Assembly: GCF_006538325.1 (NCBI RefSeq)
Contig: NZ_BJKK01000005.1
Location: 124,001 to 188,000 of the forward strand
Length of the DNA: 64,000 nt
Source of the DNA: Alteromonas sp. KUL42
GTDB lineage: Bacteria > Pseudomonadota > Gammaproteobacteria > Enterobacterales > Alteromonadaceae
Reading direction: 5' to 3'
The first letter of the stretch is position 1. Each line of letters opens with the position of its first letter. Positions 8,386 to 16,696 of this stretch are shown here, piece by piece. A program made the position numbers and the translations under genes. The notes beneath the pieces were generated by a model. That model was not told the origin of the DNA. It worked only from the letters and a program-made list of their open reading frames with translations, and made no database searches.

Positions 8386-9633
8386 ATGGCGGCGTTATTC
8401 AGAGAAGAGGCAATTTCCCATCAAAGTCATAAGCTTGATGGAGAGGTCACTATTGCCACGCATACCGCTTTCACACGAATAGCAGTGTTCCTAGTTGCCA
8501 TAGTTTTCATTGGCGTTCTCTTTTTGTTATGGGGTGAATATCACAGAAAAGAAGTGGTATCTGGCTATTTGCGCCCAACTTCAGGGCTAAACAAAGTGTA
8601 TCCCGTTGCCCATGGATTAATTGAGGAGATCTTCGTAAGCGAAGGTGACAGCGTGTCTAAGGGGCAAGTGTTAGCAAAGATTAAACTAGACCGAGAGATC
8701 AGTTCTGGCACCGGTGCGAATGACGCGATCATTCAGCAGCTTCAAATTCAAAAAGCGTTAATTACTCAAAACATCGCAAATAAACAACACCTTTTCGAAA
8801 CAGACTATCGACGTTTGGAAGAACGAATAAAGTACGTTGCATCCACTCGCAAGCATATACAATTACAGCATGAACTCCTTTTACAACGTATCTCCCTACA
8901 CCAAAGAAAAGTAGAAGACCTGCAATCGCTTACAAATGCGGGTTTTACAAGTCAAAAGGAACTAGCAAACCAACAAGACCTTTTACTTACCTTGGAACAA
9001 CAACGTGAAAAGAATACTGCGCAAATTCTTGAAAGCCACGAAAATCTTAAGCAACTTCACCATCAGTTAAATCAACTTCCCATTAAACACAATGACCAAA
9101 TTGGTAGCCTTAATTCACAGCTCGTTGATATAAACAAACATATTTCTCAAACTGAAGCACAGCGTAGTGTCAGTATTGTTAGTCCTAAAGATGGTGTGGT
9201 GACGAACTTACTGGTCAACACCGGTACGATGGCAAACACAGGCCGCCCGCTCATGACCATCATGCCAAAAGATGCTCTCTTTGAAGCTGTATTATATGTT
9301 CCAACCCGCGCCTACGGTTTTGTTGTGGAAGGGCAACAAACCCGAATTCGTTACCACGCATTTCCCTTTCAACGATTTGGATTATACGAGGGGAATATTA
9401 AGGCCGTGTCTAAGACCGTCATTTTGCCCAATGAAACAACCTTACCCGTTGCCTTCAACGAGCCAGTTTACCAAGTTATTGTAGAGCTTAAACATCAATG
9501 GGCTGAAGCTTATGGCGATACTATTCCATTGCAATCAGGTATGCTGCTTGAGGCCGATATTATGATTGATAAGCGCTCTCTTTTTGACTGGTTATTTGAC
9601 CCTATCATCAGCGTAAAAGGTAAATTGAAATGA
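8386..9633 (+). CDS. HlyD-family membrane fusion protein for peptide export
   Basis: A 415-residue periplasmic adaptor. It begins ALFREEAISHQSHKLDGEV like CvaA/RaxA-type adaptors, has one membrane helix at about residues 28-50, a biotinyl-lipoyl half (VYPVAHGLIEEIFVSEGDSV), a long coiled coil (about 120-260), the second lipoyl half (SIVSPKDGVVTNLLVNTGTM), and a beta-barrel end. It would bridge the inner-membrane exporter to a TolC-like outer-membrane protein, which is not encoded here. ATG at 8386 is preferred to TTG at 8380 by comparison with family starts. Its stop overlaps the start of the exporter by four bases, showing translational coupling. Confidence 0.92.
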   Translation: MAALFREEAISHQSHKLDGEVTIATHTAFTRIAVFLVAIVFIGVLFLLWGEYHRKEVVSGYLRPTSGLNKVYPVAHGLIEEIFVSEGDSVSKGQVLAKIKLDREISSGTGANDAIIQQLQIQKALITQNIANKQHLFETDYRRLEERIKYVASTRKHIQLQHELLLQRISLHQRKVEDLQSLTNAGFTSQKELANQQDLLLTLEQQREKNTAQILESHENLKQLHHQLNQLPIKHNDQIGSLNSQLVDINKHISQTEAQRSVSIVSPKDGVVTNLLVNTGTMANTGRPLMTIMPKDALFEAVLYVPTRAYGFVVEGQQTRIRYHAFPFQRFGLYEGNIKAVSKTVILPNETTLPVAFNEPVYQVIVELKHQWAEAYGDTIPLQSGMLLEADIMIDKRSLFDWLFDPIISVKGKLK

Positions 9634-11852
9634 GAAGCCCTCGCCATTTACTCAATTTCGGTGGCATTAAGGCACTACCGGTTATCATGCAAACCGAGGC
9701 ATCAGAGTGCGGCTTGGCGTGTTTAGCTATGATAGCTAGCTTTCATGGCTTCAAGACCGACTTAGCACAGCTACGACATGATCACAGTATTTCGTTAAAA
9801 GGTGCAAGTTTAGCTTCGCTGATGGGTATTGCAGATACCCTTAAGTTAAGTACTCGAGCATTGCGCTTAGATTTACATCAATTACCGCAACTTAAACTAC
9901 CGTGCATTTTACATTGGGATATGAACCACTTTGTAGTGCTGAAAAGAGTAAGCGGAAATAATGTAGAAATACACGATCCGGCGTTAGGGAAGCGTTGTTA
10001 TAACCTCAGTGAATTGTCTAAGCACTTTACCGGTGTTGCTCTTGAACTTACTCCTACAAAGGCATTCACACCAAAAGATACTCGTATCACTATGCGACTA
10101 TCAGACTTTTGGTCAACGATAACCGGTTTGGGTTCAACACTAGCTAACGTATTAGTGCTTTCTCTGTTGTTACAACTTTTTGTAGTCGCTAGTCCTTACT
10201 ACATGCAACTGGTCGTTGATGACGTTCTACAAAGTGGCGATAAGCAATTACTTTTCGTCTTAGCTATCGGCTTCGGTATATTAATGCTGGTAGAACTAAT
10301 TACCAGAGCTGTTAGAAGTACTCTTTTGCTTCACTTTAGTAATTTGATGAGCATTCAGCTCTCAGCAAACCTTTTTCATCATTTGATTAGGTTGCCATTA
10401 GCCTACTTTGAAAAACGTCATATTGGTGATGTGGTTTCCCGTTTTGGTGCACTACAGCAAATTAGAAGCTTGTTAACCGAAGGCGTAATAGAAGCCATTG
10501 TTGACGGTGTTATGGCTATCACCACACTTTTCATGATATTTCTATACAGCCCACTGTTAAGCGCTGTTGTACTGTGTGCTATTGCCATGTACGCCTTTGT
10601 TAGGGGCATTATGTACCGCCCCATGAGGCAGATGTCTGAAGAAGTTATTGTTAATCAAGCGAAAGAACAATCAAATTTCATGGAAACGATTCGCGCTATT
10701 CAAACCATTAAGCTCTATGGAAAAGAAATACAACGTCAAAGCGTATGGCATAGTCATCTAGCAGACACCTTGAATTCAGGTATTCGAGTTGGCCACTTAA
10801 CCATAGGCTATCAGAGCTTTAATAAACTGGTTTTCGGTGCAGAAAATATTATTGTTATTTACCTTGCTGCCATGTTGGTAATGGAAAGCCAATTATCCGT
10901 AGGAATGTTGTTTGCTTTTATGGCATACAAACGTCAGTTTACTGAAAAAACAGCAAATCTGATTGAGAAATACATTCAATTTAAAATGTTGAGCCTTCAC
11001 TTTGATCGCTTGGCAGATATTGCGCTTTCAGAGAAAGAGTCTCACTTAACGAGCCATATGCCTTCTGCTCCTTTGAAAGGTAGCCTGCAGGTTAAAAATG
11101 TAAGCTTTCGCTACCATGAGAGTGAACCTTGCCTATTCAATAACCTCGATTTTTCCATTGAAGCAGGTAGCTCAGTAGCCCTCGTTGGTCCATCTGGTTG
11201 TGGGAAAACAACATTGATGAAGCTTATGTTAGGGTTATTCACAACAGAAACTGGCTGTATAAGCGTAGATGGTATCGACATCAAGAAGCTTGGATTACAC
11301 CAATATAGACAACAAATTGGTGTAGTTATGCAAGATGATCAACTGTTGTCAGGCTCGATAGCCGATAACATTGCTTTTTTTGAACCAATGCGAGATATGG
11401 AGCGCATTAGATGGGCCTGCACAGTTGCCGCAATCGATAAAGATATTGAAAGCATGGTAATGGGCTATAACACGCTGGTAGGCGATATGGGCACTTCCCT
11501 ATCAGGTGGTCAAGTTCAGCGCTTGCTCCTCGCTAGGGCGCTTTACAAGCAACCCAAAATTCTCTTTATGGACGAGGCCACAAGTCACCTAGACACCGAA
11601 TTAGAAAAGTCGGTTAACACTGTCATCAAGAATCTCTCTATTACGCGGGTTATAATTGCACACAGACCTGAAACGATTGCCAGTGCAGATAGAGTCATTT
11701 CACTGCAAGAAGGCCGTCTAATTGAGATGAAAAACACATCTAGCCAAAAGCCTTATCACAACGCCAATGTAATAAGTTCCCCTTTAGACATCTCTTGCGA
11801 ACCCGTTACGGGTTCGCAAGACCCTCTAGGCAACCGGTTTTTGCTTAATTAA
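9630..11852 (+). CDS. C39-peptidase ABC exporter (double-glycine peptide transporter)
   Basis: A 740-residue CvaB-type exporter that cleaves Gly-Gly leaders and exports the peptide. The N-terminal C39 peptidase is intact: Cys in QTEASECGLACLAM, His in MNHFVVL, Asp in IHDPALG. Six membrane helices span about 160-450. The nucleotide-binding domain has Walker A GPSGCGKTT, signature LSGGQVQR, Walker B ILFMDEATSHLD and a switch His (IIAHRPET). The last about 37 residues are an unusual tail that includes a hairpin-encoded segment (11794-11820). The likely substrate is the double-glycine peptide encoded at 14231. Confidence 0.95.
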   Translation: MRSPRHLLNFGGIKALPVIMQTEASECGLACLAMIASFHGFKTDLAQLRHDHSISLKGASLASLMGIADTLKLSTRALRLDLHQLPQLKLPCILHWDMNHFVVLKRVSGNNVEIHDPALGKRCYNLSELSKHFTGVALELTPTKAFTPKDTRITMRLSDFWSTITGLGSTLANVLVLSLLLQLFVVASPYYMQLVVDDVLQSGDKQLLFVLAIGFGILMLVELITRAVRSTLLLHFSNLMSIQLSANLFHHLIRLPLAYFEKRHIGDVVSRFGALQQIRSLLTEGVIEAIVDGVMAITTLFMIFLYSPLLSAVVLCAIAMYAFVRGIMYRPMRQMSEEVIVNQAKEQSNFMETIRAIQTIKLYGKEIQRQSVWHSHLADTLNSGIRVGHLTIGYQSFNKLVFGAENIIVIYLAAMLVMESQLSVGMLFAFMAYKRQFTEKTANLIEKYIQFKMLSLHFDRLADIALSEKESHLTSHMPSAPLKGSLQVKNVSFRYHESEPCLFNNLDFSIEAGSSVALVGPSGCGKTTLMKLMLGLFTTETGCISVDGIDIKKLGLHQYRQQIGVVMQDDQLLSGSIADNIAFFEPMRDMERIRWACTVAAIDKDIESMVMGYNTLVGDMGTSLSGGQVQRLLLARALYKQPKILFMDEATSHLDTELEKSVNTVIKNLSITRVIIAHRPETIASADRVISLQEGRLIEMKNTSSQKPYHNANVISSPLDISCEPVTGSQDPLGNRFLLN
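11794..11820. repeat. Perfect hairpin inside the exporter 3' end
   Basis: CTTGCGAACCCG (11794-11805) and CGGGTTCGCAAG (11809-11820) are perfect 12-bp arms with a 3-base loop, placed 30 bp before the exporter stop codon. No T-run follows, so it is not a typical terminator. It may be a REP-like insertion that extended the reading frame. Confidence 0.75.
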
Positions 11853-11870
11853 CCTTTTTCTTTGGGAACA

Positions 11871-11895
11871 AAAAAGCGCCTATGAAGGCGCTTTT
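11871..11895. terminator. Bidirectional terminator between exporter and HMG-CoA reductase
   Basis: AAAAAGCGCC, a 6-base loop TATGAA, and GGCGCTTTT form a GC-rich stem with A and T flanks, serving both converging genes. Confidence 0.85.
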
Positions 11896-11914
11896 AAAAC
11901 AGATAATAAAGCGA

Positions 11915-13459
11915 TTAGCGGTTCCTACCGTATTGTTCGTGAGATGATACCCAATCAGAAGAGCTAATTGCTGACGCTAATGAAATTTCACCTGCCAACA
12001 CCACTGAAGCAACAATCTCTGCGAATTTGTACACTCGGTCTCTACCATAACAGTCGAGCAACTCTAAACATTCGCGCTGTGTACCAATACCAGTACCACC
12101 TCCATAAGTTGCAACAATTAGCGATGGAATAGTAATAGAAACGTACAAATCGCCCTCTTCGGTCAATTCAGAGTACATCATTGCCGCTGACGACTCCGAC
12201 ACGTTTGCTACATCCTGCCCCGTTGCAATAAACATCGCAGTTATGCCATTAGGTGAATGTAGACCCGTATTATTAACACCAGACAAGAACGACCCCACCC
12301 CAGCTACTCTAGCGTGATAATCTATTTGTTTGGGATCAACACGCATAACTTCTAGAAGATGTTCACGCTTTATTGTTGCTTCTGCGGTAACTCGTTTACC
12401 ACGTGTACGCATGATATTAATTTGCGACGCTTTTTTGTCTGTTGCAAAGTTAGACTCAAGGTAAAAGTTCTCTATACCTTCATAGTGGTCAAGGATCCAA
12501 CCACAAGCGGCAAAGGTCGCCCTGCCTACCATATTCTGACCCGCTGCATCACCCGTGCGAAAGTTAAAACGCAAAAAAGCAAATTTGTTAGAGAGAAAAT
12601 GGTCAACATACGTCAGCTGCGCAATACTTGATGTTGCTTCAGCTTCTTCTTTGATTTTGTCAAAGTTCTCTTTTACCCATTTAACAAAGTCCCGTGCTCC
12701 TCGCGCATTTTCAAAAATGAAAACAGGGGCGCGTTGCATGGCATCGTCTACAACAGTGGCGGTAACCCCCCCACTTAAGTTCAGCAGCTTCATACCGCGG
12801 TTATAAGAGGCAACAAGGGTACCTTCTGTTGTTGCCAAGGGCACAACAAACTCCCCTTGCGCGTATTCACCATTTATCTTAAGGGGGCCTGCAATACCAA
12901 TAGGTACTTGTGCTACACCAATGAAGTGTTCAATGTTGCCCTGAAGCTCTTGAGGGTCAATTGAGTACTTGCCAACGTGGTTAATTTTCTTATTCGTTGC
13001 GCTTTCAAAATAAGCTTGACGTGTTTTTATAATTGACTCGCCATAGTCGTCCATGTCATCACGGGGAATATGAACACTGCGTTGACCCGCAGGCGTTATG
13101 TTATCTTCTACTTCAAACTTTAATTTCCCAAATGGCGATGCTGAAAAGCAAATACCTAACTTGCGCTTTTCTGGACTGGCTACTTCATCAATATCTAAAT
13201 GTACGGTAATCGTTTGACGAAGTCCGAACGGTTTTCCTTCCGACTTATTTAGTTCGTCAACGCTAACATTTGTGTCACTGGTTAGTTGCAGAGATATTTT
13301 ATGTTCAGGTATTTTTTCTCCGTCTAGTGAAATCCATTTTACTTCTTTTATGACGGCATCTTTTAACCTGTTCTTTAAAGAAAATGACACCCCTTTTTCA
13401 GTCTTGGCAAGACTTGCTCTTGTATATAGTTGTTTTAAAAGAATGCTGGGTACAAACAT
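11915..13459 (-). CDS. HMG-CoA reductase, class I-like, with N-terminal extension
   Basis: A 514-residue enzyme that would reduce HMG-CoA to mevalonate with NAD(P)H. The catalytic domain starts near residue 160: FIGVAQVPIGIAGPL, LATTEGTLVAS (catalytic Glu), FRTGDAAGQNM (catalytic Asp region), ATDKKASQIN (catalytic Lys), ATYGGGTGIGTQ, and a C-terminal SSHEQYGR with the expected His. About 150 residues before it, rich in beta strands, are not recognised and are not a membrane anchor. A good site, AAAGGAACACAT, precedes the ATG. No other mevalonate gene is in the window; relatives of this organism use the MEP route, so the role is unclear. It sits between the exporter and the peptide gene. Confidence 0.9.
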   Translation of the reverse strand: MFVPSILLKQLYTRASLAKTEKGVSFSLKNRLKDAVIKEVKWISLDGEKIPEHKISLQLTSDTNVSVDELNKSEGKPFGLRQTITVHLDIDEVASPEKRKLGICFSASPFGKLKFEVEDNITPAGQRSVHIPRDDMDDYGESIIKTRQAYFESATNKKINHVGKYSIDPQELQGNIEHFIGVAQVPIGIAGPLKINGEYAQGEFVVPLATTEGTLVASYNRGMKLLNLSGGVTATVVDDAMQRAPVFIFENARGARDFVKWVKENFDKIKEEAEATSSIAQLTYVDHFLSNKFAFLRFNFRTGDAAGQNMVGRATFAACGWILDHYEGIENFYLESNFATDKKASQINIMRTRGKRVTAEATIKREHLLEVMRVDPKQIDYHARVAGVGSFLSGVNNTGLHSPNGITAMFIATGQDVANVSESSAAMMYSELTEEGDLYVSITIPSLIVATYGGGTGIGTQRECLELLDCYGRDRVYKFAEIVASVVLAGEISLASAISSSDWVSSHEQYGRNR

Positions 13460-13756
13460 ATGTGTTCCTTTTTATTGCTTACTTTATTACCGCTATTTTC
13501 ATATTCCTCTGTTTTTTATAGCACATTCTTTAAACACTTCTACGACTAATTAACAGTTCCTTTATCCCTCCCCATTCATTGCAAACTTCAATTTTGAGCC
13601 TTTGATTTTCACAAATGCGCCACGGGTACTGAATACAAAGGGGTCAAAATACAGGACCCAAGCACAAATCACCCTATTTCCAAAACCTTCTAGTGTTGAA
13701 AACGTCACCAACAAACCAGTGACCAATGAGTGTCTGGCAGTAACAAAGGAGGTGTC

Positions 13757-13828
13757 ATGGATACGATGCCAAGGATGAAAAGTCTTAAGGAAAAGACAGC
13801 CAGATACTCAATTACATTAGTTTTTTAA
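13757..13828 (+). CDS. Possible 23-residue small ORF with strong ribosome site
   Basis: AAAGGAGGTGTC ends directly before ATG at 13757, a near-ideal Shine-Dalgarno site. The frame encodes MDTMPRMKSLKEKTARYSIT plus LVF and a stop at 13826. The peptide is basic, with no signal sequence and no Gly-Gly motif. It lies 42 bases before the LuxR-type gene and could be a leader peptide controlling it, a small effector, or chance. An AATTACAT/ATGTAATT inverted repeat (13810-13840) overlaps its end. The ORF is seen; a function is not claimed. Confidence 0.4.
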   Translation: MDTMPRMKSLKEKTARYSITLVF

Positions 13829-13870
13829 AAGGATGTAATTTATCAATGTAAACACAGTTTGGAGAAACTT

Positions 13871-14200
13871 ATGAATACCCATGAAGTAAAAGAAAGTAAC
13901 GTTTTAATGACCCAAGATGAACGCATGCAAATTAATAATAGAAGACTTGCTGCAAACGATTTGATGCTACCTATTGATTGCCTTTCAAAACGAGAGCTTC
14001 AGGTGGCCCATAAGATCATGGAAGGCCGTTCAAACAAAGTCATTGCGAATGAACTCTTTATTAGTGAGCGAACCGTTAAGTTTCACTGCGCTAATATTTA
14101 TAAAAAACTCAATATCACTAGCCGCACCGCATTAATTGCCGGGTGCTTTAGAACACTTTACCACGAAGCGGTGTCTGTTCCGGCACATCAGCTTTCTTAA
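13871..14200 (+). CDS. LuxR-type regulator of the peptide locus
   Basis: A 109-residue protein made of a LuxR/GerE helix-turn-helix (about residues 40-95: LSKRELQVAHKIMEGRSNKV and ERTVKFHCANIYKKLNITSR) with only a short N-terminal stretch and no receiver or autoinducer domain. ATG at 13871 has GGAG at 13861-13864; the TTG at 13859 would overlap that site. It lies 30 bp before the double-glycine peptide gene and is probably co-transcribed with it. How its activity is controlled is not visible; such short LuxR proteins can act constitutively or pair with partners. Confidence 0.88.
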   Translation: MNTHEVKESNVLMTQDERMQINNRRLAANDLMLPIDCLSKRELQVAHKIMEGRSNKVIANELFISERTVKFHCANIYKKLNITSRTALIAGCFRTLYHEAVSVPAHQLS

Positions 14201-14230
14201 CACAACGCGCAAATACAAGGAGCGTAAATC

Positions 14231-14404
14231 ATGAAAGATACAATCAACACAACTCGTTCATTATCAGCACTTAATAAAGAACAACTTGCACAGGTATCAG
14301 GTGGAATAGATGTGATATCTGTTCCTGTGCCCATTGACGTAATAGAAGTGCCCAAAGACCCCATTTATGGCACATTCGAAAACGAGGGAAAAGATATTAG
14401 TTAA
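14231..14404 (+). CDS. Double-glycine leader peptide precursor (bacteriocin-like or signal peptide)
   Basis: A 57-residue precursor. Residues 10-25, SLSALNKEQLAQVSGG, form a canonical double-glycine leader (Leu, Leu, Glu-Leu-type spacing, VSGG). Predicted cleavage after Gly25 gives a 32-residue mature peptide starting IDVISVPVP, with no Cys and net charge about -5. It contains a near repeat, IDVISVP then IDVIEVP. AAGGAG at 14217-14222 fits the ATG. The C39 exporter 2.4 kb upstream is the obvious processing enzyme. An acidic, Pro-rich mature part is unlike cationic pore-forming bacteriocins, so a signal or other secreted role is possible. Confidence 0.75.
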   Translation: MKDTINTTRSLSALNKEQLAQVSGGIDVISVPVPIDVIEVPKDPIYGTFENEGKDIS

Positions 14405-14432
14405 TACTGAAGCTCTGCTCGGTAGTTCTCAA

Positions 14433-14462
14433 CCAATAGCCCAGAAATTTCTGGGCTATTGG
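14433..14462. repeat. Perfect 30-bp palindrome after the peptide gene
   Basis: The 15-base arm CCAATAGCCCAGAAA is followed at once by its exact reverse complement, with no spacer. It begins 29 bases after the peptide stop and faces the convergent histidine kinase gene. No T-run follows on either strand, so it could stabilise the peptide mRNA 3' end, end transcription imperfectly, or bind a dimeric protein. Confidence 0.8.
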
Positions 14463-14569
14463 GGGCCTAATCAAGGTGGAGGAGGCATAACGCTTACGGT
14501 GCAAGCATCACATATAAGGAGTTCCACGCATTTTTCATTGCAATTAATATGTATACACCAAGCTCAACG

Positions 14570-15859
14570 CTAGGTAGTGATTGGTAAACTAAAGGTAAAC
14601 TCACTACCTTTGCCAAGCTCACTTTTTACTGATAAATCGCCAGCATGAGCTAGTGCGATACGCTTGCATAAAAATAATCCTAAACCAACACCTTTATTGC
14701 TGCGGTTGTTCACGTTTTCAACTTGAGAAAAGGGCTCAAACACCTTAGACAAAAACTGTTCATCCATTCCTGAGCCAAAATCTCTTACCGAGATTGTTAG
14801 TTGATTTGAACTCTTTTTGCAGGCAATAAGTACACGGCTTGAGTCGGTGGAATGGGTTAGCGCATTTTCAATTAAATTACGCACTAAAAACTTAAAGCGG
14901 CCTAAATCAATATCAATGACTATCTCTGGAATTGAGCCTTCTAGCGTTAAGTTGTCTATGCCATCAAAACTATTGATGATGTCTGATATCACATTGGGAA
15001 AGTAATATGGCTCTAAATTTAATACTTTGTGTGTATCTCGTAGCCGTTCACTTTCTAGTAATTGCTCTACAATGGCATCCATTTTGTTTATTTCGTGATT
15101 GAGTTTTGACACGGTTTGGTCATTATTTAAAAGTGCTAGCAACACCTTCATTCTTGCCATAGGAGATCTTAATTCATGGCTAACTGACAGTAATAATTCA
15201 TTCTTTGAAGCAAAAAGTTCTTCTAAATTTTCAGCCATAATATTTAAACCGTTGGTGAGTTTTCCCAAGTCATTGGCAGGGTGAGTTTGAATGCGGTGTT
15301 TAAGATTGCCTTGACTAATTTGAGTGGCGCTTTCTATGGCACTCTGGATTGGACTTAACTGCTTATTCAACATCTTATAATTAACAAACAATACCAATAG
15401 CACACCAAACCAGGGCCAAAACACCAGCCAATTGGGGTAAACGATAAGATTGGCTATTTGCGATGTGACCGCGATGGTGGTGTTATTTGAAGTGGTAAAT
15501 ATAAAGTATTTTGAGTCTACTTTTGTAAAAAACAGCTTGCCAAGAGGTGTTGCATTTTTCATTAATTCTTCAGGTGTTGGTAACGGGTCACCGGTTAACC
15601 AAACTTTTTCGCCTCTGGTAATTTGTATCGTAACACGATTCTTTTTAGCTTCTGTCTTTAGGTGTTCAATATCAATTACCCCTGCAACTAATTTAGCCAT
15701 CATTTCATACAGCGCTTCATGTCTGTCTAAAACAATTTGCTGTGCCTTTTGTTCAGACATGGAAAAACTCCCCAGTACAACCAGAACAATTAGTAGTAGT
15801 GTCGTGATGGCAAACAGCAAAAAGAAGCGCGTGTATAAGTTCAAGTTTGGGTGTTTCAC
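14570..15859 (-). CDS. Sensor histidine kinase
   Basis: A 429-residue membrane kinase paired with the response regulator upstream (4-bp overlap). It has an N-terminal membrane helix (about 10-30), a periplasmic sensor of about 110 residues, a second helix near 145-165, HAMP, HisKA with SVSHELRSPMARMK (phospho-His), and HATPase with NLIENALTHS, RDFGSGMD and GVGLGLFLCK. The architecture is like CpxA/RstB-type EnvZ-family kinases. The signal cannot be predicted. It converges on the peptide gene, but a functional link is not shown by the sequence. Confidence 0.93.
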   Translation of the reverse strand: MKHPNLNLYTRFFLLFAITTLLLIVLVVLGSFSMSEQKAQQIVLDRHEALYEMMAKLVAGVIDIEHLKTEAKKNRVTIQITRGEKVWLTGDPLPTPEELMKNATPLGKLFFTKVDSKYFIFTTSNNTTIAVTSQIANLIVYPNWLVFWPWFGVLLVLFVNYKMLNKQLSPIQSAIESATQISQGNLKHRIQTHPANDLGKLTNGLNIMAENLEELFASKNELLLSVSHELRSPMARMKVLLALLNNDQTVSKLNHEINKMDAIVEQLLESERLRDTHKVLNLEPYYFPNVISDIINSFDGIDNLTLEGSIPEIVIDIDLGRFKFLVRNLIENALTHSTDSSRVLIACKKSSNQLTISVRDFGSGMDEQFLSKVFEPFSQVENVNNRSNKGVGLGLFLCKRIALAHAGDLSVKSELGKGSEFTFSLPITT

Positions 15860-16551
15860 AACGGCTTCCCTATAAATGTGTAACCAATGCCCCTGATGGT
15901 TTTTATGAACATGGGATCTGCGGCAGAATCATTCAGTTTTTGTCTTAGACGACTTAGCAATATATCGACAGCGCGACCATACAAGTCAACCTCTACGCCT
16001 TTTAAGGCGCCGGTGATTTGTTCTCGGTTATAAACCTTGCCAGGATTGGTCGCCAGCGTATAAAGCAAGTGAAATTCCATTCCAGACAAGCTGATCTCAT
16101 CACCGTTCACTTTAACTAATTGCTGTGCGGGAAAAATATCAAGGCTAGCAAACTGAATGTGCTCCTGTTTTTCGGTTTCTTCCTTTTTACTCCTTGTTCG
16201 CCGAAGTAAGGCTTGTACTCTGGCTAACAGCTCTAATGGTTCAAAAGGTTTGGGTAAGTAATCATCAACACCAATTTCGAAGCCATGTACTTTATCTTCT
16301 AACTTACCTCTAGCAGTTAACATAATAATAGGTAATGTGTATTTTTTTCGGATCTGTTCACATAAGGTAAAGCCATCGACTTTGGGCATCATCACATCCA
16401 AAAGCAGTAATTGTGGCGCTTCCTTTTCAATCAGAACCATCGCTAAAAGCGGATCATTGGCTACGACGAGCTCACATTGATGATTATTGAAGAAAGCAGC
16501 TAAACTTTCCGTTAACTCTTCATCATCATCAACTATTAATATCTTTGTCAT
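15856..16551 (-). CDS. OmpR/PhoB-family response regulator
   Basis: A 231-residue two-domain regulator. The receiver starts TKILIVDDDEELTE, with phospho-acceptor Asp in LLLLDVMMP and Lys in LPKPF. The C-terminal winged helix has the usual VDILLSRLRQKL and IRGIGYTF. ATG at 16551 gives the standard start; the open frame extends 18 codons further but adds nothing conserved. It is the first gene of a two-gene operon with the kinase. Targets are unknown. Confidence 0.93.
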   Translation of the reverse strand: MTKILIVDDDEELTESLAAFFNNHQCELVVANDPLLAMVLIEKEAPQLLLLDVMMPKVDGFTLCEQIRKKYTLPIIMLTARGKLEDKVHGFEIGVDDYLPKPFEPLELLARVQALLRRTRSKKEETEKQEHIQFASLDIFPAQQLVKVNGDEISLSGMEFHLLYTLATNPGKVYNREQITGALKGVEVDLYGRAVDILLSRLRQKLNDSAADPMFIKTIRGIGYTFIGKPL

Positions 16552-16696
16552 AGTAGCTACTTGTGTGTTGTTTAAGACATATTCTTTCATGAGAGAGTCA
16601 AACACAAACCCTTCATTGCAATTGTTACACTATGTTACCCAAGCCATTAATGGAAGTGGGTATGATCGCTCCTAATTACCAACAAAGGAGCAATTT

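Noticed and set aside
14367..14573. Open frame of 68 codons overlapping the double-glycine peptide gene
   Set aside because: It runs in another frame through the 30-bp palindrome and has no ribosome site; the 14231 frame has a better site and a recognisable leader.
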